Of a stretch of 64,000 nucleotides of DNA, positions 25,468-34,639 are shown piece by piece. The notes under the pieces are model-generated. The model did not search any database, was not told the origin of the DNA, and saw only the letters and a list, made by a program, of their open reading frames with translations. The stretch spans positions 1-64,000 of the forward strand of contig JAFIFB010000017.1 in assembly GCA_020832285.1 (NCBI GenBank). The letters run 5' to 3'. This DNA is from Balneolaceae bacterium (lineage in GTDB: Bacteria > Bacteroidota > Rhodothermia > Balneolales > Balneolaceae). Within the stretch, counting starts at the first letter, position 1, and the number at the start of each line of letters is the position of its first letter. Made by a program: the position numbers and the translations under genes.

Positions 25468-26196
25468 ATGAAAAACCGTATCAATGTATATGATTTCGGA
25501 AGTGTTCCCTACCGCAAGATGTGGGACCTGCAGAAAAAAGCCCAGCAGCGGCTAATTGACCAAAAAAAGCATTATCGCGACGGTATAATCAACGAACGGC
25601 CGGTTAACGATATGCTTTTTTTCGTTGAACATCCCCACGTATATACTCTTGGTAAAAGCGGCGATCAGGCTCACCTGCTCAGAACTTTAGCAGAACTTGC
25701 CGAAATTGATGCTGAATTTATCGAAATAGACCGCGGCGGAGATATTACTTACCATGGCCCCGGTCAGATAGTGAGTTATCCCATCCTCGATCTCGACCGG
25801 CATTTTACGGACATCCATAAATACCTGCGTTTTTTGGAAGAGGTTGTGATAAGAACATGTTTGGATTACGGGATCGAAGCGAGTCGAATCGAAGGGCTAA
25901 CCGGCGTCTGGTCAAACGGAGAAAAAGTCTGTGCGATGGGCATTCGCTGTTCAAGGTGGGTTACCATGCACGGCTTTGCGCTAAACGTAAATACCGATCT
26001 CTCCTATTTCAGTCATATTGTACCTTGCGGGATCAGCAACAGGCAGGTAACGAGCCTGAGTGCACTTAAAGGCCGAAAAATGAATACGAAAGAGGTTAAA
26101 AAGAGAATATTAAGGCACTTTGCAGATGTTTTTGATGTTGAGATAAATGAGAAAGATTCACTTACTGATCCCAAGTTTCAAATTTCGTACCTTTAG
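25468..26196 (+). CDS. lipB: Octanoyltransferase LipB
   Basis: Moves octanoate from acyl-carrier protein to lipoyl domains. 242 residues with FVEHPHVYTLGKSGDQAHLL, the RGGDITYHGPGQIVSYPI signature, the catalytic lysine region NGEKVCAMGIR and the nucleophile cysteine in HIVPCGISNRQVTSL. lipA follows 44 bp downstream on the same strand, so the two form the complete endogenous lipoylation route. Confidence 0.96.
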   Translation: MKNRINVYDFGSVPYRKMWDLQKKAQQRLIDQKKHYRDGIINERPVNDMLFFVEHPHVYTLGKSGDQAHLLRTLAELAEIDAEFIEIDRGGDITYHGPGQIVSYPILDLDRHFTDIHKYLRFLEEVVIRTCLDYGIEASRIEGLTGVWSNGEKVCAMGIRCSRWVTMHGFALNVNTDLSYFSHIVPCGISNRQVTSLSALKGRKMNTKEVKKRILRHFADVFDVEINEKDSLTDPKFQISYL

Positions 26197-26240
26197 AAAC
26201 AGAAGAATAAAAGCCATTCACGGGCATAGCGATTTTATTT

Positions 26241-27119
26241 ATGATTAAAGAACTTGATGTAATCGACAAAAGCGGTCCGGCCCAGAGACGCCCGGACTGG
26301 CTTCGTGTAAAACTTCCATCCGGCCAAAAGTTCAAAGAAGTTTCCGAAACCATCCGAAAGAACAATCTGAACACAGTCTGCTCAGAAGCGCGCTGCCCCA
26401 ATATGGGCGAATGCTGGGGAGCCGGAACGGCTACATTTATGATTTTGGGTGATGTATGCACCCGTTCCTGTTCATTCTGTGCAGTTAAAACCGGCCGGCC
26501 TGTTCAGGGACTGGACTGGGATGAGCCCCGCCGTGTTGCCGATGCCGCATCAAAAATGAAACTGAAGCATGTGGTGCTGACCTCAGTCAATCGCGATGAA
26601 CGGAATGACGGAGGTGCACCCATTTTTGCCGAATGCCACAAAGTACTTAGAGAAACCATTAATGGCGTTACCATTGAGTCGCTCATACCTGATTTTCGCG
26701 GTGTTTGGGAAGCTTTGCAGATAGTGATTGATACTCCCCCCGATGTATTGAGCCATAATCTTGAAACAGTACCGAGACTTTACAGAACGGTGCGCCCGCA
26801 AGCGAAATATAAACGCTCTCTGGAACTATTGCTCCGCTGCAAAAATAAAGGGCTGCGGACCAAAACCGGTATTATGGTTGGGCTTGGGGAAACGCGGGAA
26901 GAAGTTATTCAGCTTATGCAGGATTGCGTAGATCATAAAGTGGACGTTCTGACCATAGGTCAATACATGCAGCCCACGAAAATGCACCATCCGGTAGTGG
27001 AGTGGATTCATCCCGATCAATTCAACGAATATAAAGAGATCGGTGAAACACTTGGTATTGAGCATGTGGAAAGCGGACCACTTGTTCGGTCTTCGTATCA
27101 TGCCGAGCGACACGTTTGA
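26241..27119 (+). CDS. lipA: Lipoyl synthase LipA
   Basis: Radical SAM enzyme that inserts two sulfurs into protein-bound octanoate. 292 residues. The auxiliary cluster motif C-x4-C-x5-C is seen in [12 protein letters not shown] and the radical SAM motif in CTRSCSFC, followed by the usual GRP. The C-terminal SSYHAERH carries the conserved serine that ligates the auxiliary cluster (arginine-serine-serine-tyrosine motif RSSYHA). It is downstream of lipB. Confidence 0.97.
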   Translation: MIKELDVIDKSGPAQRRPDWLRVKLPSGQKFKEVSETIRKNNLNTVCSEARCPNMGECWGAGTATFMILGDVCTRSCSFCAVKTGRPVQGLDWDEPRRVADAASKMKLKHVVLTSVNRDERNDGGAPIFAECHKVLRETINGVTIESLIPDFRGVWEALQIVIDTPPDVLSHNLETVPRLYRTVRPQAKYKRSLELLLRCKNKGLRTKTGIMVGLGETREEVIQLMQDCVDHKVDVLTIGQYMQPTKMHHPVVEWIHPDQFNEYKEIGETLGIEHVESGPLVRSSYHAERHV

Positions 27120-27203
27120 TTTTTTAATACAATGCCTGTTTAGTTCTTCTGAACAGCATTTCTAATTTTGACGGTGATTAAACCCTGAACGGAAACGCTT
27201 CCA

Positions 27204-27899
27204 ATGTTATCACTTTTAGTTGTTGTCTTGCTTTGTTATTTAATCGGTGCCATTCCAAGCTCATTGTGGATGGGAAAGATTTTTTACAAGGTTGACATCC
27301 GGGAACATGGAAGTGGTAATGCAGGAGCAACCAATACTTTCAGAATTCTTGGCTGGAAAGCAGGCACCATTGTACTTCTTTTTGATTTTGGTAAAGGCCT
27401 TTTATGTACTACGGTCATAAGCGGACTGGCGTGGTACATAGGTGACGGACCTGTTTCATTCTATGCCAATTGGGAAGTTGAATCGATGTTGTTGATTTTT
27501 TCAGGTATTGCTGCTGTAATCGGGCACATGTTTCCTGTTTATGCGAACTTCAATGGCGGAAAAGGAGCGGCTACAGCATGTGGTATGCTTTACGGTATTG
27601 AGCCGGTTTCCATCAGTATCTCACTTGCGCTTTTCTTGATTGTAATGTTCACCACCAGGTACGTATCTCTCGGTTCTATCGCCGGAGCCTTGATTTATCC
27701 TTTTTCGCAGCTTACCCTTCGTTATGGCCTGGGTTCGGATATTGATGGAAGTATCATTCTGTTTACCAGTATTATTGCTGCAGTAATCGTCTTTAAACAT
27801 AAAGGAAATATTAAACGCCTGCTGGAGGGCAACGAAAACCGCATTCAATCGTTCAAGCCATCCAAAGGCAGAATCAACGAAGAACATTCAACTGCGTGA
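27204..27899 (+). CDS. plsY: Glycerol-3-phosphate acyltransferase PlsY
   Basis: Integral membrane enzyme that acylates glycerol 3-phosphate from acyl-phosphate, the first step of phospholipid synthesis. 231 residues, about seven hydrophobic segments. Conserved motifs: GAIPSSLWMGKIF, HGSGNAGATNTFRILG, FDFGKG, and HMFPVYANFNGGKGAATACG. The C-terminal 25 residues are a hydrophilic tail. The stop TGA overlaps the GTG start of gpsA, so the phospholipid precursor enzymes are coupled. Confidence 0.96.
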   Translation: MLSLLVVVLLCYLIGAIPSSLWMGKIFYKVDIREHGSGNAGATNTFRILGWKAGTIVLLFDFGKGLLCTTVISGLAWYIGDGPVSFYANWEVESMLLIFSGIAAVIGHMFPVYANFNGGKGAATACGMLYGIEPVSISISLALFLIVMFTTRYVSLGSIAGALIYPFSQLTLRYGLGSDIDGSIILFTSIIAAVIVFKHKGNIKRLLEGNENRIQSFKPSKGRINEEHSTA

Positions 27900-28906
27900 A
27901 GAAAATAAGCATTATAGGAGCAGGAAGTTTTGGTACAGCCATTGCTGTTGTGCTTGGTAATAGCAAATACGACATCACCATCTGGGCCAGAGAATCCGAG
28001 GTTGTGGAAGGGATTAACCGGGATAAAAAGAATCCGGCATATCTTACCAATGTTTCGCTGCCCGGAACCGTAAAAGCAAGTAGCTCACTTGAAGAAACCA
28101 TCCAGGATTCTGGTATGGTTGTCTTTGCCACCCCATCACACGCTATGAGAGAGGTGGCTGAAAAAGCAAGGGCGTATCTTTCAGGAAAAGAAATTATTGT
28201 TTCCGTAGCTAAAGGCATTGAACAAGACACACTGATGACCCCATCTCAGATTCTTACAGAAGTTTTGGACGGGGTGGTTTTGGAGGATCAAATTGGTGTG
28301 TTGACAGGACCCAGCCACGCCGAGGAAGTAGGAACTTTTAAGCCAACCACCGTGGTGGCATCGGCCTATTCGAAGCGGGCAGCGCGGATTATCCAGGAAA
28401 CATTTATGACACCCAAATTCCGGGTTTATCTGAATTACGACATTCTCGGAGCAGAAATCGGAGGAGCTCTTAAAAATATTATGGCTATAGCTGCCGGTAT
28501 TGTTGACGGAGCTGATCTGGGCGACAATGCAAAAGCGGCACTTATTACCCGAGGGCTTCACGAAATGAAGCGGATGGGCAGTGCACTCGGAGCTTCTCAA
28601 GACACCTTTTCGGGTCTTACTGGGATGGGTGACTTGATTGTAACCTGCACCAGCCGCCACAGCAGAAACCGGTATGTGGGTTACAATATCGGAAAGGGAA
28701 AATCGCTCCAGGAAATAACTTCAGGTATGAATATGGTAGCTGAAGGTGTAAAAACCGCCCGATCTGTTTCACAATGGTCCAGAAAAAACAATGTGGAAAT
28801 GCCAATCACCGAAGCCGTGTATAAAGTTCTTTTTGAAAATATAAACCCAGGTGATGCCGTTCATGAACTAATGACAAGAAACGCAAAGAACGAAATCATG
28901 ATTTAA
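27896..28906 (+). CDS. gpsA: Glycerol-3-phosphate dehydrogenase [NAD(P)+]
   Basis: Reduces dihydroxyacetone phosphate to sn-glycerol 3-phosphate, the substrate of PlsY encoded just upstream. 336 residues with a GTG start (27896) overlapping the plsY stop in GTGA. Motifs: IIGAGSFGTAIAVVLG, VFATPSHAMREVAEKA, VSVAKGIEQDT, LTGPSHAEEV, the catalytic lysine in IGGALKNIMAIAAG, and LTGMGDLIVTCTSRHSRNR. No alternative ATG lies nearby. Confidence 0.97.
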   Translation: MKKISIIGAGSFGTAIAVVLGNSKYDITIWARESEVVEGINRDKKNPAYLTNVSLPGTVKASSSLEETIQDSGMVVFATPSHAMREVAEKARAYLSGKEIIVSVAKGIEQDTLMTPSQILTEVLDGVVLEDQIGVLTGPSHAEEVGTFKPTTVVASAYSKRAARIIQETFMTPKFRVYLNYDILGAEIGGALKNIMAIAAGIVDGADLGDNAKAALITRGLHEMKRMGSALGASQDTFSGLTGMGDLIVTCTSRHSRNRYVGYNIGKGKSLQEITSGMNMVAEGVKTARSVSQWSRKNNVEMPITEAVYKVLFENINPGDAVHELMTRNAKNEIMI

Positions 28907-29041
28907 AATAACACCCTGTTCCCGGCCGGAATGACGCATAAAAACCCAAGCTTATCAAATTCATGGATCGGCAGACGGCCCCGTCTTCATGAAAGATTCA
29001 AATTGATTTAAGACCTTCCATCATCAAACCTATTTGACATT

Positions 29042-29719
29042 ATGTTACTCCCCAACGGCGAAATCGTCATCTCCGATATGAGTCCGGCGGATCTGAGAAA
29101 TCTGATTCAAACCGGCGAAGGCACGTATCTCGAATTTAAAAAAACCACTCCGTCTCCCGAAAAAATAGCCCGTGAAATTGCAGCATTTGCAAACACAAAG
29201 GGCGGTACTATTCTTGTCGGTGTGGATGATTATAAAAACATAACTGGCATAAGGGCTTACTACGAAGAGGAATATCTTCTTCAGAAAGCGGCTCATGAGT
29301 GTTGTGTTCCACCCGTACCCATCCGAATTGAACTGGTTCATAGCGGCCAGATCGATGTGATAGTAGTGAAAGTTCCGGAAATGTCAGAAAAACCGGTTTA
29401 CAATAAAAGCAAGAAAAAACGACTGGTTTTTGTTCGTGAAAAGGATGAAAGTGTGCTGGCCAGCGATGAGATGGCAGAGATTCTGAAACAAAAATACTCT
29501 GATGAAGGCGTTACCTTTGAATATGGTGAGAAAGAGCAGATGCTGTTTCGGTATTTGAATGAATATGGTGAAATTACCGTTATAAAGTTCTCACAACTGG
29601 TGAGTATAAACAGCTATCGCGCTTCCAAAATTCTGATTAACTTGGTGAGTGCCGGAGTGCTGAAACTTTTTCGCCGTTCTGAGACGGATTATTACACATT
29701 TTCGAATTCAACGAAATAA
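29042..29719 (+). CDS. AlbA_2/Schlafen-type ATP-binding protein with C-terminal winged helix
   Basis: 225 residues. Residues 13-140 carry the AlbA_2 (divergent AAA_4) domain: EGTYLEFKKT, IAREIAAFANTKGGTILVGV, and VREKDESVLASDEMAEIL. The C-terminal ~70 residues (LFRYLNEYGEITVIKFSQL, NSYRASKILINLVSAGVLKL) look like a winged helix-turn-helix. Such proteins are usually treated as putative transcriptional regulators or nucleases of unknown target. It is followed 12 bp later by the ErpA-like gene, so co-transcription is likely. The function is unknown. Confidence 0.8.
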   Translation: MLLPNGEIVISDMSPADLRNLIQTGEGTYLEFKKTTPSPEKIAREIAAFANTKGGTILVGVDDYKNITGIRAYYEEEYLLQKAAHECCVPPVPIRIELVHSGQIDVIVVKVPEMSEKPVYNKSKKKRLVFVREKDESVLASDEMAEILKQKYSDEGVTFEYGEKEQMLFRYLNEYGEITVIKFSQLVSINSYRASKILINLVSAGVLKLFRRSETDYYTFSNSTK

Positions 29720-29731
29720 ACCCGATTGACC

Positions 29732-30166
29732 ATGGCAGTTCAGGATGAAAATTTGAATGATGTTATCGCATCACTTATTGATGTTGAAGAAGAGGAAGAA
29801 ACATATTCTGCTCCTACCCCGGAAATGAAGTCTGATGCCGATCCGGTTTCACTTACCACTCGCGCTGCCCGACAGATTAAAAAAATAAGAGACAACGAAG
29901 ATCTGGACGCAGATCTCTACCTGAGAGTAGCTGTTGAAGGTGGTGGCTGCTCCGGCCTGAGCTATAAACTGGGTTTCGATATCCGTACTGATGAAGACAG
30001 GCTTGTACACAGCCAGGGACTTGATATCATTATCAACCCCAAACACCTGATGTACCTCGGTGGTATCGTAATTGATTACCCGGACGGCCTGGATGCACGA
30101 GGTTTTACCTTTGATAATCCAAACGCAAGTGAATCTTGCGGATGTGGTTCATCTTTTGCGGTTTAG
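29732..30166 (+). CDS. A-type iron-sulfur carrier (ErpA/IscA/HesB family) with acidic N-terminal extension
   Basis: Fe-S cluster carrier. ATG 29732 (MAVQDEN) is preferred to TTG 29726. Residues 38-144 form the HesB fold with the three cluster cysteines in GGGCSGLSYKLGF and SESCGCGSSF. About 35 residues of acidic, low-complexity sequence (VEEEEETYSAPTPEMKSDAD) precede the domain and are not part of the family core. isc/suf genes are not adjacent. The gene follows the AlbA_2 gene closely. Confidence 0.92.
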   Translation: MAVQDENLNDVIASLIDVEEEEETYSAPTPEMKSDADPVSLTTRAARQIKKIRDNEDLDADLYLRVAVEGGGCSGLSYKLGFDIRTDEDRLVHSQGLDIIINPKHLMYLGGIVIDYPDGLDARGFTFDNPNASESCGCGSSFAV

Positions 30167-30270
30167 CAGGCTTTTCAGAAGGTTAGAAAATGTGGTTTTC
30201 CAAGAAATAATGTATGTGTAGTTTTAAAATGGTCATCAATTAAAGCTTTCAGACATCAGCAGGCAGCTAT

Positions 30271-31539
30271 TCAGGAACATGAAGTGTCATCTTTCAATCG
30301 GTCGGTGATCAGTCGCACGCCCCGTTTGAAGGTAATATAGTGCCATACCCATTCTGCAAATACACGAAACCGGTTTCGGAAACCGATCAGAAAAAAGATG
30401 TGGATGAATGACCAAAGCATCCACGCAACCACTCCTTTGAATTTGAATCCGCGAATATCTGCTACTGCCTTGGCCCGTCCGATGGTTGCCATTGTTCCCT
30501 TGTCCACATAACGAAAAGGCCTGACTGAGGATATATCGTAACCTTTTTTTATTAATTTTCCCACATATTTACCCATTTGAAGTGCAACAGGAGCCAGGCC
30601 GGGAAGAGCCTTTCCATTTTCATCTTCCAGGTAAGCGGCGTCCCCAATCACAAAAATGTTTTCTGTACCGGGAATGGTAAGATTCTGATTTACTTTTACT
30701 CGTCCCATCTTATCGGTTTCACAGTTCAGTGTTTTCAACAGGGGCGAAGCTGTAACCCCGGCTGCCCAAATGATGTTGGGTGTTTCAATGAATTTACTCT
30801 CAATCTGAACACCATTTTTACGGATGTCGGTAACAGGATGATCCAGAAGTACAGTAACACCCATCTTTTTTAGATCTTCTTTGGCTCGTTCCGATAACTG
30901 ATCGGGATACCCGTTCAGCACTTTTGGCCCGGCTTCAACAAGGAATATTTCAGTCTCATCCGGTGAAATGTTTCTGAAATCACGCATCATATTTCTTTTG
31001 GCAATTTCAGATATTGCACCTGCGGTTTCGACACCCGTTGGACCTGCCCCGATAATTATATTACGCAGATATGGTTTGCGTGACTCATTGTCATCCATCT
31101 GATCTGCTTTTTCAAGTGAGACCAGAATCCGTTCACGAATATCAAGCGCGTTGTCGATTGTCTTCAGCCCGGGGGCATGTTTTTCCCACCCATTGTTTCC
31201 GAAATAATTGTAAAGTGTGCCAGGCGCTGCAACAAGCATATCAAAAGAATGGAGCTTACCACTTTTAAGTTTTACAGAATTACTCTTTTTGTCGATTTCA
31301 ACCACCTCACCAAGAATGGTTCGTACATTTTTCTGCCTTGTGAAAATGGCACGAATCGGCATGGCAATATCGCCGGGTGAAAGAGCTGCTGTTGCTACCT
31401 GGTACAACAAAGGCTGAAAAAGGTGGTGATTCTTTTTATCGATGATTGTAACCGAACAGTCTGTGTTCCGAAGAGCTTTTGCAACAGCAATACCTCCAAA
31501 TCCACCCCCGATAATGATGATCTTTTTTTTTGATTTCAT
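30271..31539 (-). CDS. ndh: Type II NADH dehydrogenase (NDH-2)
   Basis: Non-proton-pumping NADH:quinone oxidoreductase at the inner face of the membrane. 422 residues with two dinucleotide-binding folds: FAD motif IIGGGFGGIAVAKALRN and NAD motif IIGAGPTGVETAGAISE. Also seen are HHLFQPLLYQVATAALSPGD, the quinone-site region typical of NDH-2, FVIGDAAYLEDENGKALPG, and a C-terminal amphipathic/hydrophobic stretch (VAWMLWSFIHIFFLIGFRNR) that anchors the enzyme. Monocistronic. Confidence 0.93.
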   Translation of the reverse strand: MKSKKKIIIIGGGFGGIAVAKALRNTDCSVTIIDKKNHHLFQPLLYQVATAALSPGDIAMPIRAIFTRQKNVRTILGEVVEIDKKSNSVKLKSGKLHSFDMLVAAPGTLYNYFGNNGWEKHAPGLKTIDNALDIRERILVSLEKADQMDDNESRKPYLRNIIIGAGPTGVETAGAISEIAKRNMMRDFRNISPDETEIFLVEAGPKVLNGYPDQLSERAKEDLKKMGVTVLLDHPVTDIRKNGVQIESKFIETPNIIWAAGVTASPLLKTLNCETDKMGRVKVNQNLTIPGTENIFVIGDAAYLEDENGKALPGLAPVALQMGKYVGKLIKKGYDISSVRPFRYVDKGTMATIGRAKAVADIRGFKFKGVVAWMLWSFIHIFFLIGFRNRFRVFAEWVWHYITFKRGVRLITDRLKDDTSCS

Positions 31540-31607
31540 TTGCTACTCCCTTACATGATTATTATGAACTGGAAAGCGACAGATACAATTAATTAAAAGA
31601 TTAACAA

Positions 31608-32513
31608 TCAATTTAATTTTGCCTGCGCTGACTCGACGATTGCACTGATCTCTTTTTTAGAAACCGTATGTTTTTTTCCGCAGAAATGACATACCATCTC
31701 CTGATCTTCACCCCTGAGCTCTTTCAGATCATCATACGAGAGTAAAGAGAGTGCATTTTTGAACCTGTCGGGATTGCACCGGCAAAAAAAGTGCACCGGC
31801 TGCCGATCCAGTTCTCTGATGTTGTACGGTGCCGAGGCTTTCTTCATGATAACATCAATATAATCGCCGTTTGCTAGTAATTCAGGCACACCCGGTAAAT
31901 CGGGAAGCCTGGACTGAAGAGTTTCCATTACAGAATCTTCGGCATCGGGCAAACGCTGAATCAGAATTCCACCTGCTTGTTCTACATCTCCGTTGTCTTT
32001 AATACTCACATCCATCAGAAATGCAGACAACACTTGTTCCGATTGGGCCATGTAGTGTGCCATGTCCGTCAAAATATCACCTTCCATAATCTGAATGGTG
32101 CTTGTACGGGGTTCTGCTTCGTTGTACAGAATTTTTGAAACAGTCAATAAACCGATGCCGATGCCATCGCCTATGGTTGTATTCTGTTTGTTATAGTCAA
32201 GTTCGGCTGCTGGATTTTGGACATATCCTCTAATTTCTCCAACGCGATTAGCTTCTGCTGTAATCATCCCAACAGGCCCGTTTCCTTCAAGCCTGATCTT
32301 TAATCGTTCTTCACCCTTCAGCTCCGATGCCAGCAGCATAGCAGCGGTCAGGGTTCGTCCGAGGAGAACTGTATTCAGCACAGAAAGACCATGATTCTCC
32401 TTAGCAGTTTGTACCACATCCGTTGTTTTAACTACACTGATTTTAAATTGCCCGTTTTCTTCAATACCCTTGATAAGACGGTCTTTAAACTTAAATTCTT
32501 TTTTCAGTGACAT
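31608..32513 (-). CDS. hslO: Redox-regulated chaperone Hsp33
   Basis: Chaperone activated when its zinc centre is oxidised by disulfide stress and unfolding. 301 residues: substrate-binding domain with LGRTLTAAMLLASELKGEER, GNGPVGMITAEAN, and the C-terminal redox switch CRC (about residues 245-247) and CHFC (about 277-280), the CxC-x27-32-CxxC pattern. Monocistronic. Confidence 0.96.
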   Translation of the reverse strand: MSLKKEFKFKDRLIKGIEENGQFKISVVKTTDVVQTAKENHGLSVLNTVLLGRTLTAAMLLASELKGEERLKIRLEGNGPVGMITAEANRVGEIRGYVQNPAAELDYNKQNTTIGDGIGIGLLTVSKILYNEAEPRTSTIQIMEGDILTDMAHYMAQSEQVLSAFLMDVSIKDNGDVEQAGGILIQRLPDAEDSVMETLQSRLPDLPGVPELLANGDYIDVIMKKASAPYNIRELDRQPVHFFCRCNPDRFKNALSLLSYDDLKELRGEDQEMVCHFCGKKHTVSKKEISAIVESAQAKLN

Positions 32514-32617
32514 GAAACTCGATTTTTTAGAGATGTATCGATATAGCGTAGTCTTGAAACCATTTATTATGTTACAGCAATCAAAAAATGGTAAAAATAA
32601 TAGTTCAAAAATAAAAA

Positions 32618-32644
32618 AAATTGGAGGCGGTGAACCCCCAATTT
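32618..32644 (-). terminator. Intrinsic terminator of the repetitive-protein gene
   Basis: Read on the - strand, AAATTGGGGG pairs with CCTCCAATTT (one mismatch) across loop TTCACCG and is followed by TTTTTATTTTT. It lies 31 bp past the stop of the gene at 32676-33254. Confidence 0.8.
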
Positions 32645-32675
32645 AAATGAAATAATACTGATTAATTAAGCAGTC

Positions 32676-33254
32676 TTATCCTTCAGATTTGTCTTTTTTG
32701 ATTTCATCAAGGATCTCCTTGGCACCGTCAATGCCTTCATTGAGAGCTTCTTTTACAGAATCGATGGCTCCGCCACCAACTTCACGTGAAGCTTCCAAAG
32801 CGGCCACAATTGCAGTTTTAGTAGCCGAAACGGTATCTCCGCCCACCTGCTTTACTCCGTTTACAGCGCCGCGAACTGATTCAACAGCTACAGATCCTAC
32901 GTTTAATCCAAGGTCTTTAGCACTATAGATCGCCTGTTGAACGCTGCCTCTAACTGCATCTTTTTGTTCAACACCCTGTTCCATAGCCCCCTGAACGGCA
33001 CCATTCACAATTCCCTTAACTGCTTTCACCACAGATATGCCAATATCTGTAATACCATCCAGGGCACCTTTTACAATAGATGCAGGCACCTGGATTCCTT
33101 TAATCACTAATTCTCCAGCACCTTTAATGGTGGTGACAGTAACATCTTTCACAGAATTTACAATGGTTGAACCAACATCCGCAGTTCCTTTTAATGTGGA
33201 TGTTATACCACCCTTTACACCATTCACTAATTTATTTACAAGTTTGATAGCCAT
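32676..33254 (-). CDS. Repetitive amphipathic protein of unknown function (192 aa)
   Basis: ATG 33254 is chosen because GGAGGATAGG lies directly upstream; the frame extends 20 codons further without a better start. The product is built of loosely repeated segments with the pattern V-(K/N)-(G/A)-(V/I)-x-(G/N)-x-(V/A), for example LVNKLVNGVKGG, IVNSVKDVTVTTIKGAGE, VVKAVKGIVNGAVQGA and SVRGAVNGVKQVGGD. There is no Cys, Trp or signal peptide. The repeats predict amphipathic helices able to lie on membranes or coat a surface, like phasins, apolipoprotein-type or LEA-like proteins. The last 30 residues are charged. A palindromic operator and a good terminator make it a self-contained, regulated gene. 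Function unknown. Confidence 0.8.
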   Translation of the reverse strand: MAIKLVNKLVNGVKGGITSTLKGTADVGSTIVNSVKDVTVTTIKGAGELVIKGIQVPASIVKGALDGITDIGISVVKAVKGIVNGAVQGAMEQGVEQKDAVRGSVQQAIYSAKDLGLNVGSVAVESVRGAVNGVKQVGGDTVSATKTAIVAALEASREVGGGAIDSVKEALNEGIDGAKEILDEIKKDKSEG

Positions 33255-33291
33255 AATCCTATCCTCCAATTTTATTATTTGTATGTAGATT

Positions 33292-33320
33292 GTAGTGTGA
33301 TAATATTGCCACACTCCTAC
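33292..33320. promoter_or_regulatory. Operator-like palindrome upstream of the repetitive-protein gene
   Basis: GTAGTGTG-ATAATATTGC-CACACTCCTAC: perfect AGTGTG/CACACT arms around a 10-base AT-rich centre, with further partial symmetry (TGTAG...CTACA). It is centred about 52 bp upstream of the ATG at 33254, in promoter position. Confidence 0.5.
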
Positions 33321-33394
33321 ATTAATAATTTTACCTATAAATTAGTTCCGTGAAAAAGATGATCCTCAAGCCTTAAATATTGTCAGATATGGGT

Positions 33395-34609
33395 TTACAC
33401 TTTTCGAAGTACTGGCTTCATACTTTTGGCCAGTAACCAGATGGAGGATACAACTGGCAAAAATGCCAGTACCATAACCCAATAATAGGTATTCGGAGGA
33501 GTCCATTCCGGAGGCCAGTATCCGCTGATAAACAGAAGTGAAACCAAAACACCAAACACTGTAACTGCAAATAGAAACCTGGCAATTTTTTTGGATTCTG
33601 ACAGAAACATTTCGAACAGAACGAAGGAGACAAAACCGAGCAGCAACAGGTGGAGATAGAGCACTCTCAGGCCATGTTCGCCCGGCCAGATGCTGGTTGG
33701 CAAAATGGCCAGCAACTGGAAAACAATTTTGATAGCCAGTAAGACCAGTACGGAGCGCCATATAAATCCACGGAACAGGCCGCTTCTTATAAACATCCAC
33801 AAATTGAGTGACAGTGAAATCACGATCAGTATCAGGCCCAGTTTCGCCGAAATATGCATGGCCGGTGTTACAAGAGACTGCGATAAGCTGAAGGGGAAAA
33901 TCAGCATTGAACCGAACAACACCGGCAGCCACAGCCAGCCGGTGTTAAATGATACGCGGATATCTTTTTTCTCTTTTTCGGCATGATGCCACATCATCCC
34001 GAGAATTCCCAATACAGCCCAACCCTCTGTAAACACAGAGAGGAAAAAGTGCGTCATCGCTGATGAAACCATCGGGCTGTCGATATCTGTAAACTGGAAG
34101 ATGGACACGCCCCAGGCTCCGAGCGAACTGATCATCAGGGCGACCAGGCCGGCATCAAACAAGCTGAATGAAACCAGTCCGTCACTCGTTTTTTTGTGTT
34201 TGTAATATATCCACGCAAACCAGTACCAGGTGATCATCACCAGGCCGGAAATAATAGCTGCGAGAGGCAGCGATGCACTGCCAATGGATACAGAGTGATA
34301 CCCGTATAGAAGGAAAAAGGGAAACGAAAGAAAACCCAGAAAAAGCATGGTGTAGAGACACCAGGATGTGCTTCTTTCGGGCAGAGGTGACCCGTGCTTA
34401 AGCAGGCTTTTCACAAACCAAACCATTATCGGGGGAGAAATCCAGTTGAAGAACATCAGGTGAGAATGAGCATGTCTGATATTTGCAAAATTGAGCCAAT
34501 CCGGCATTGGGTAGAGCATTCCGTAACGGTAGAGAAAACCTGTAAACGCTGCTAACACAAAACTGATCAGTGATAATTTCCAGACAATGTTAAAGGAAGG
34601 TGGTTTCAT
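33395..34609 (-). CDS. Haem-copper-oxidase-like multi-pass membrane protein
   Basis: 404 residues with about eleven predicted membrane helices. A histidine cluster at the start of helix 2 (NIRHAHSHLMFFNWISPPIM), a later MTHFFLSVFTEGWAVLG-MMWHH region and LYLHLLLLGFVSFVLFEMFL resemble the haem-ligand helices of cbb3-type subunit I. The full oxidase set of ligands cannot be confirmed and no other oxidase subunit is adjacent. It begins 30 bp downstream of haem A synthase in the leftward nitrate-reductase operon. A role in quinone/haem chemistry or NO reduction is inference. The histidine motif resembles those of the small proteins at 1.6-2.5 kb. Confidence 0.65.
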   Translation of the reverse strand: MKPPSFNIVWKLSLISFVLAAFTGFLYRYGMLYPMPDWLNFANIRHAHSHLMFFNWISPPIMVWFVKSLLKHGSPLPERSTSWCLYTMLFLGFLSFPFFLLYGYHSVSIGSASLPLAAIISGLVMITWYWFAWIYYKHKKTSDGLVSFSLFDAGLVALMISSLGAWGVSIFQFTDIDSPMVSSAMTHFFLSVFTEGWAVLGILGMMWHHAEKEKKDIRVSFNTGWLWLPVLFGSMLIFPFSLSQSLVTPAMHISAKLGLILIVISLSLNLWMFIRSGLFRGFIWRSVLVLLAIKIVFQLLAILPTSIWPGEHGLRVLYLHLLLLGFVSFVLFEMFLSESKKIARFLFAVTVFGVLVSLLFISGYWPPEWTPPNTYYWVMVLAFLPVVSSIWLLAKSMKPVLRKV

Positions 34610-34639
34610 TTATTTGACTCTATATCATCTCAATATTCT

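Noticed and set aside
29042-29719. AlbA_2/Schlafen protein as part of an anti-phage defence system
   Set aside because: No partner effector, toxin or mobile context; it is flanked by gpsA and an iron-sulfur carrier, so it looks like a core gene.
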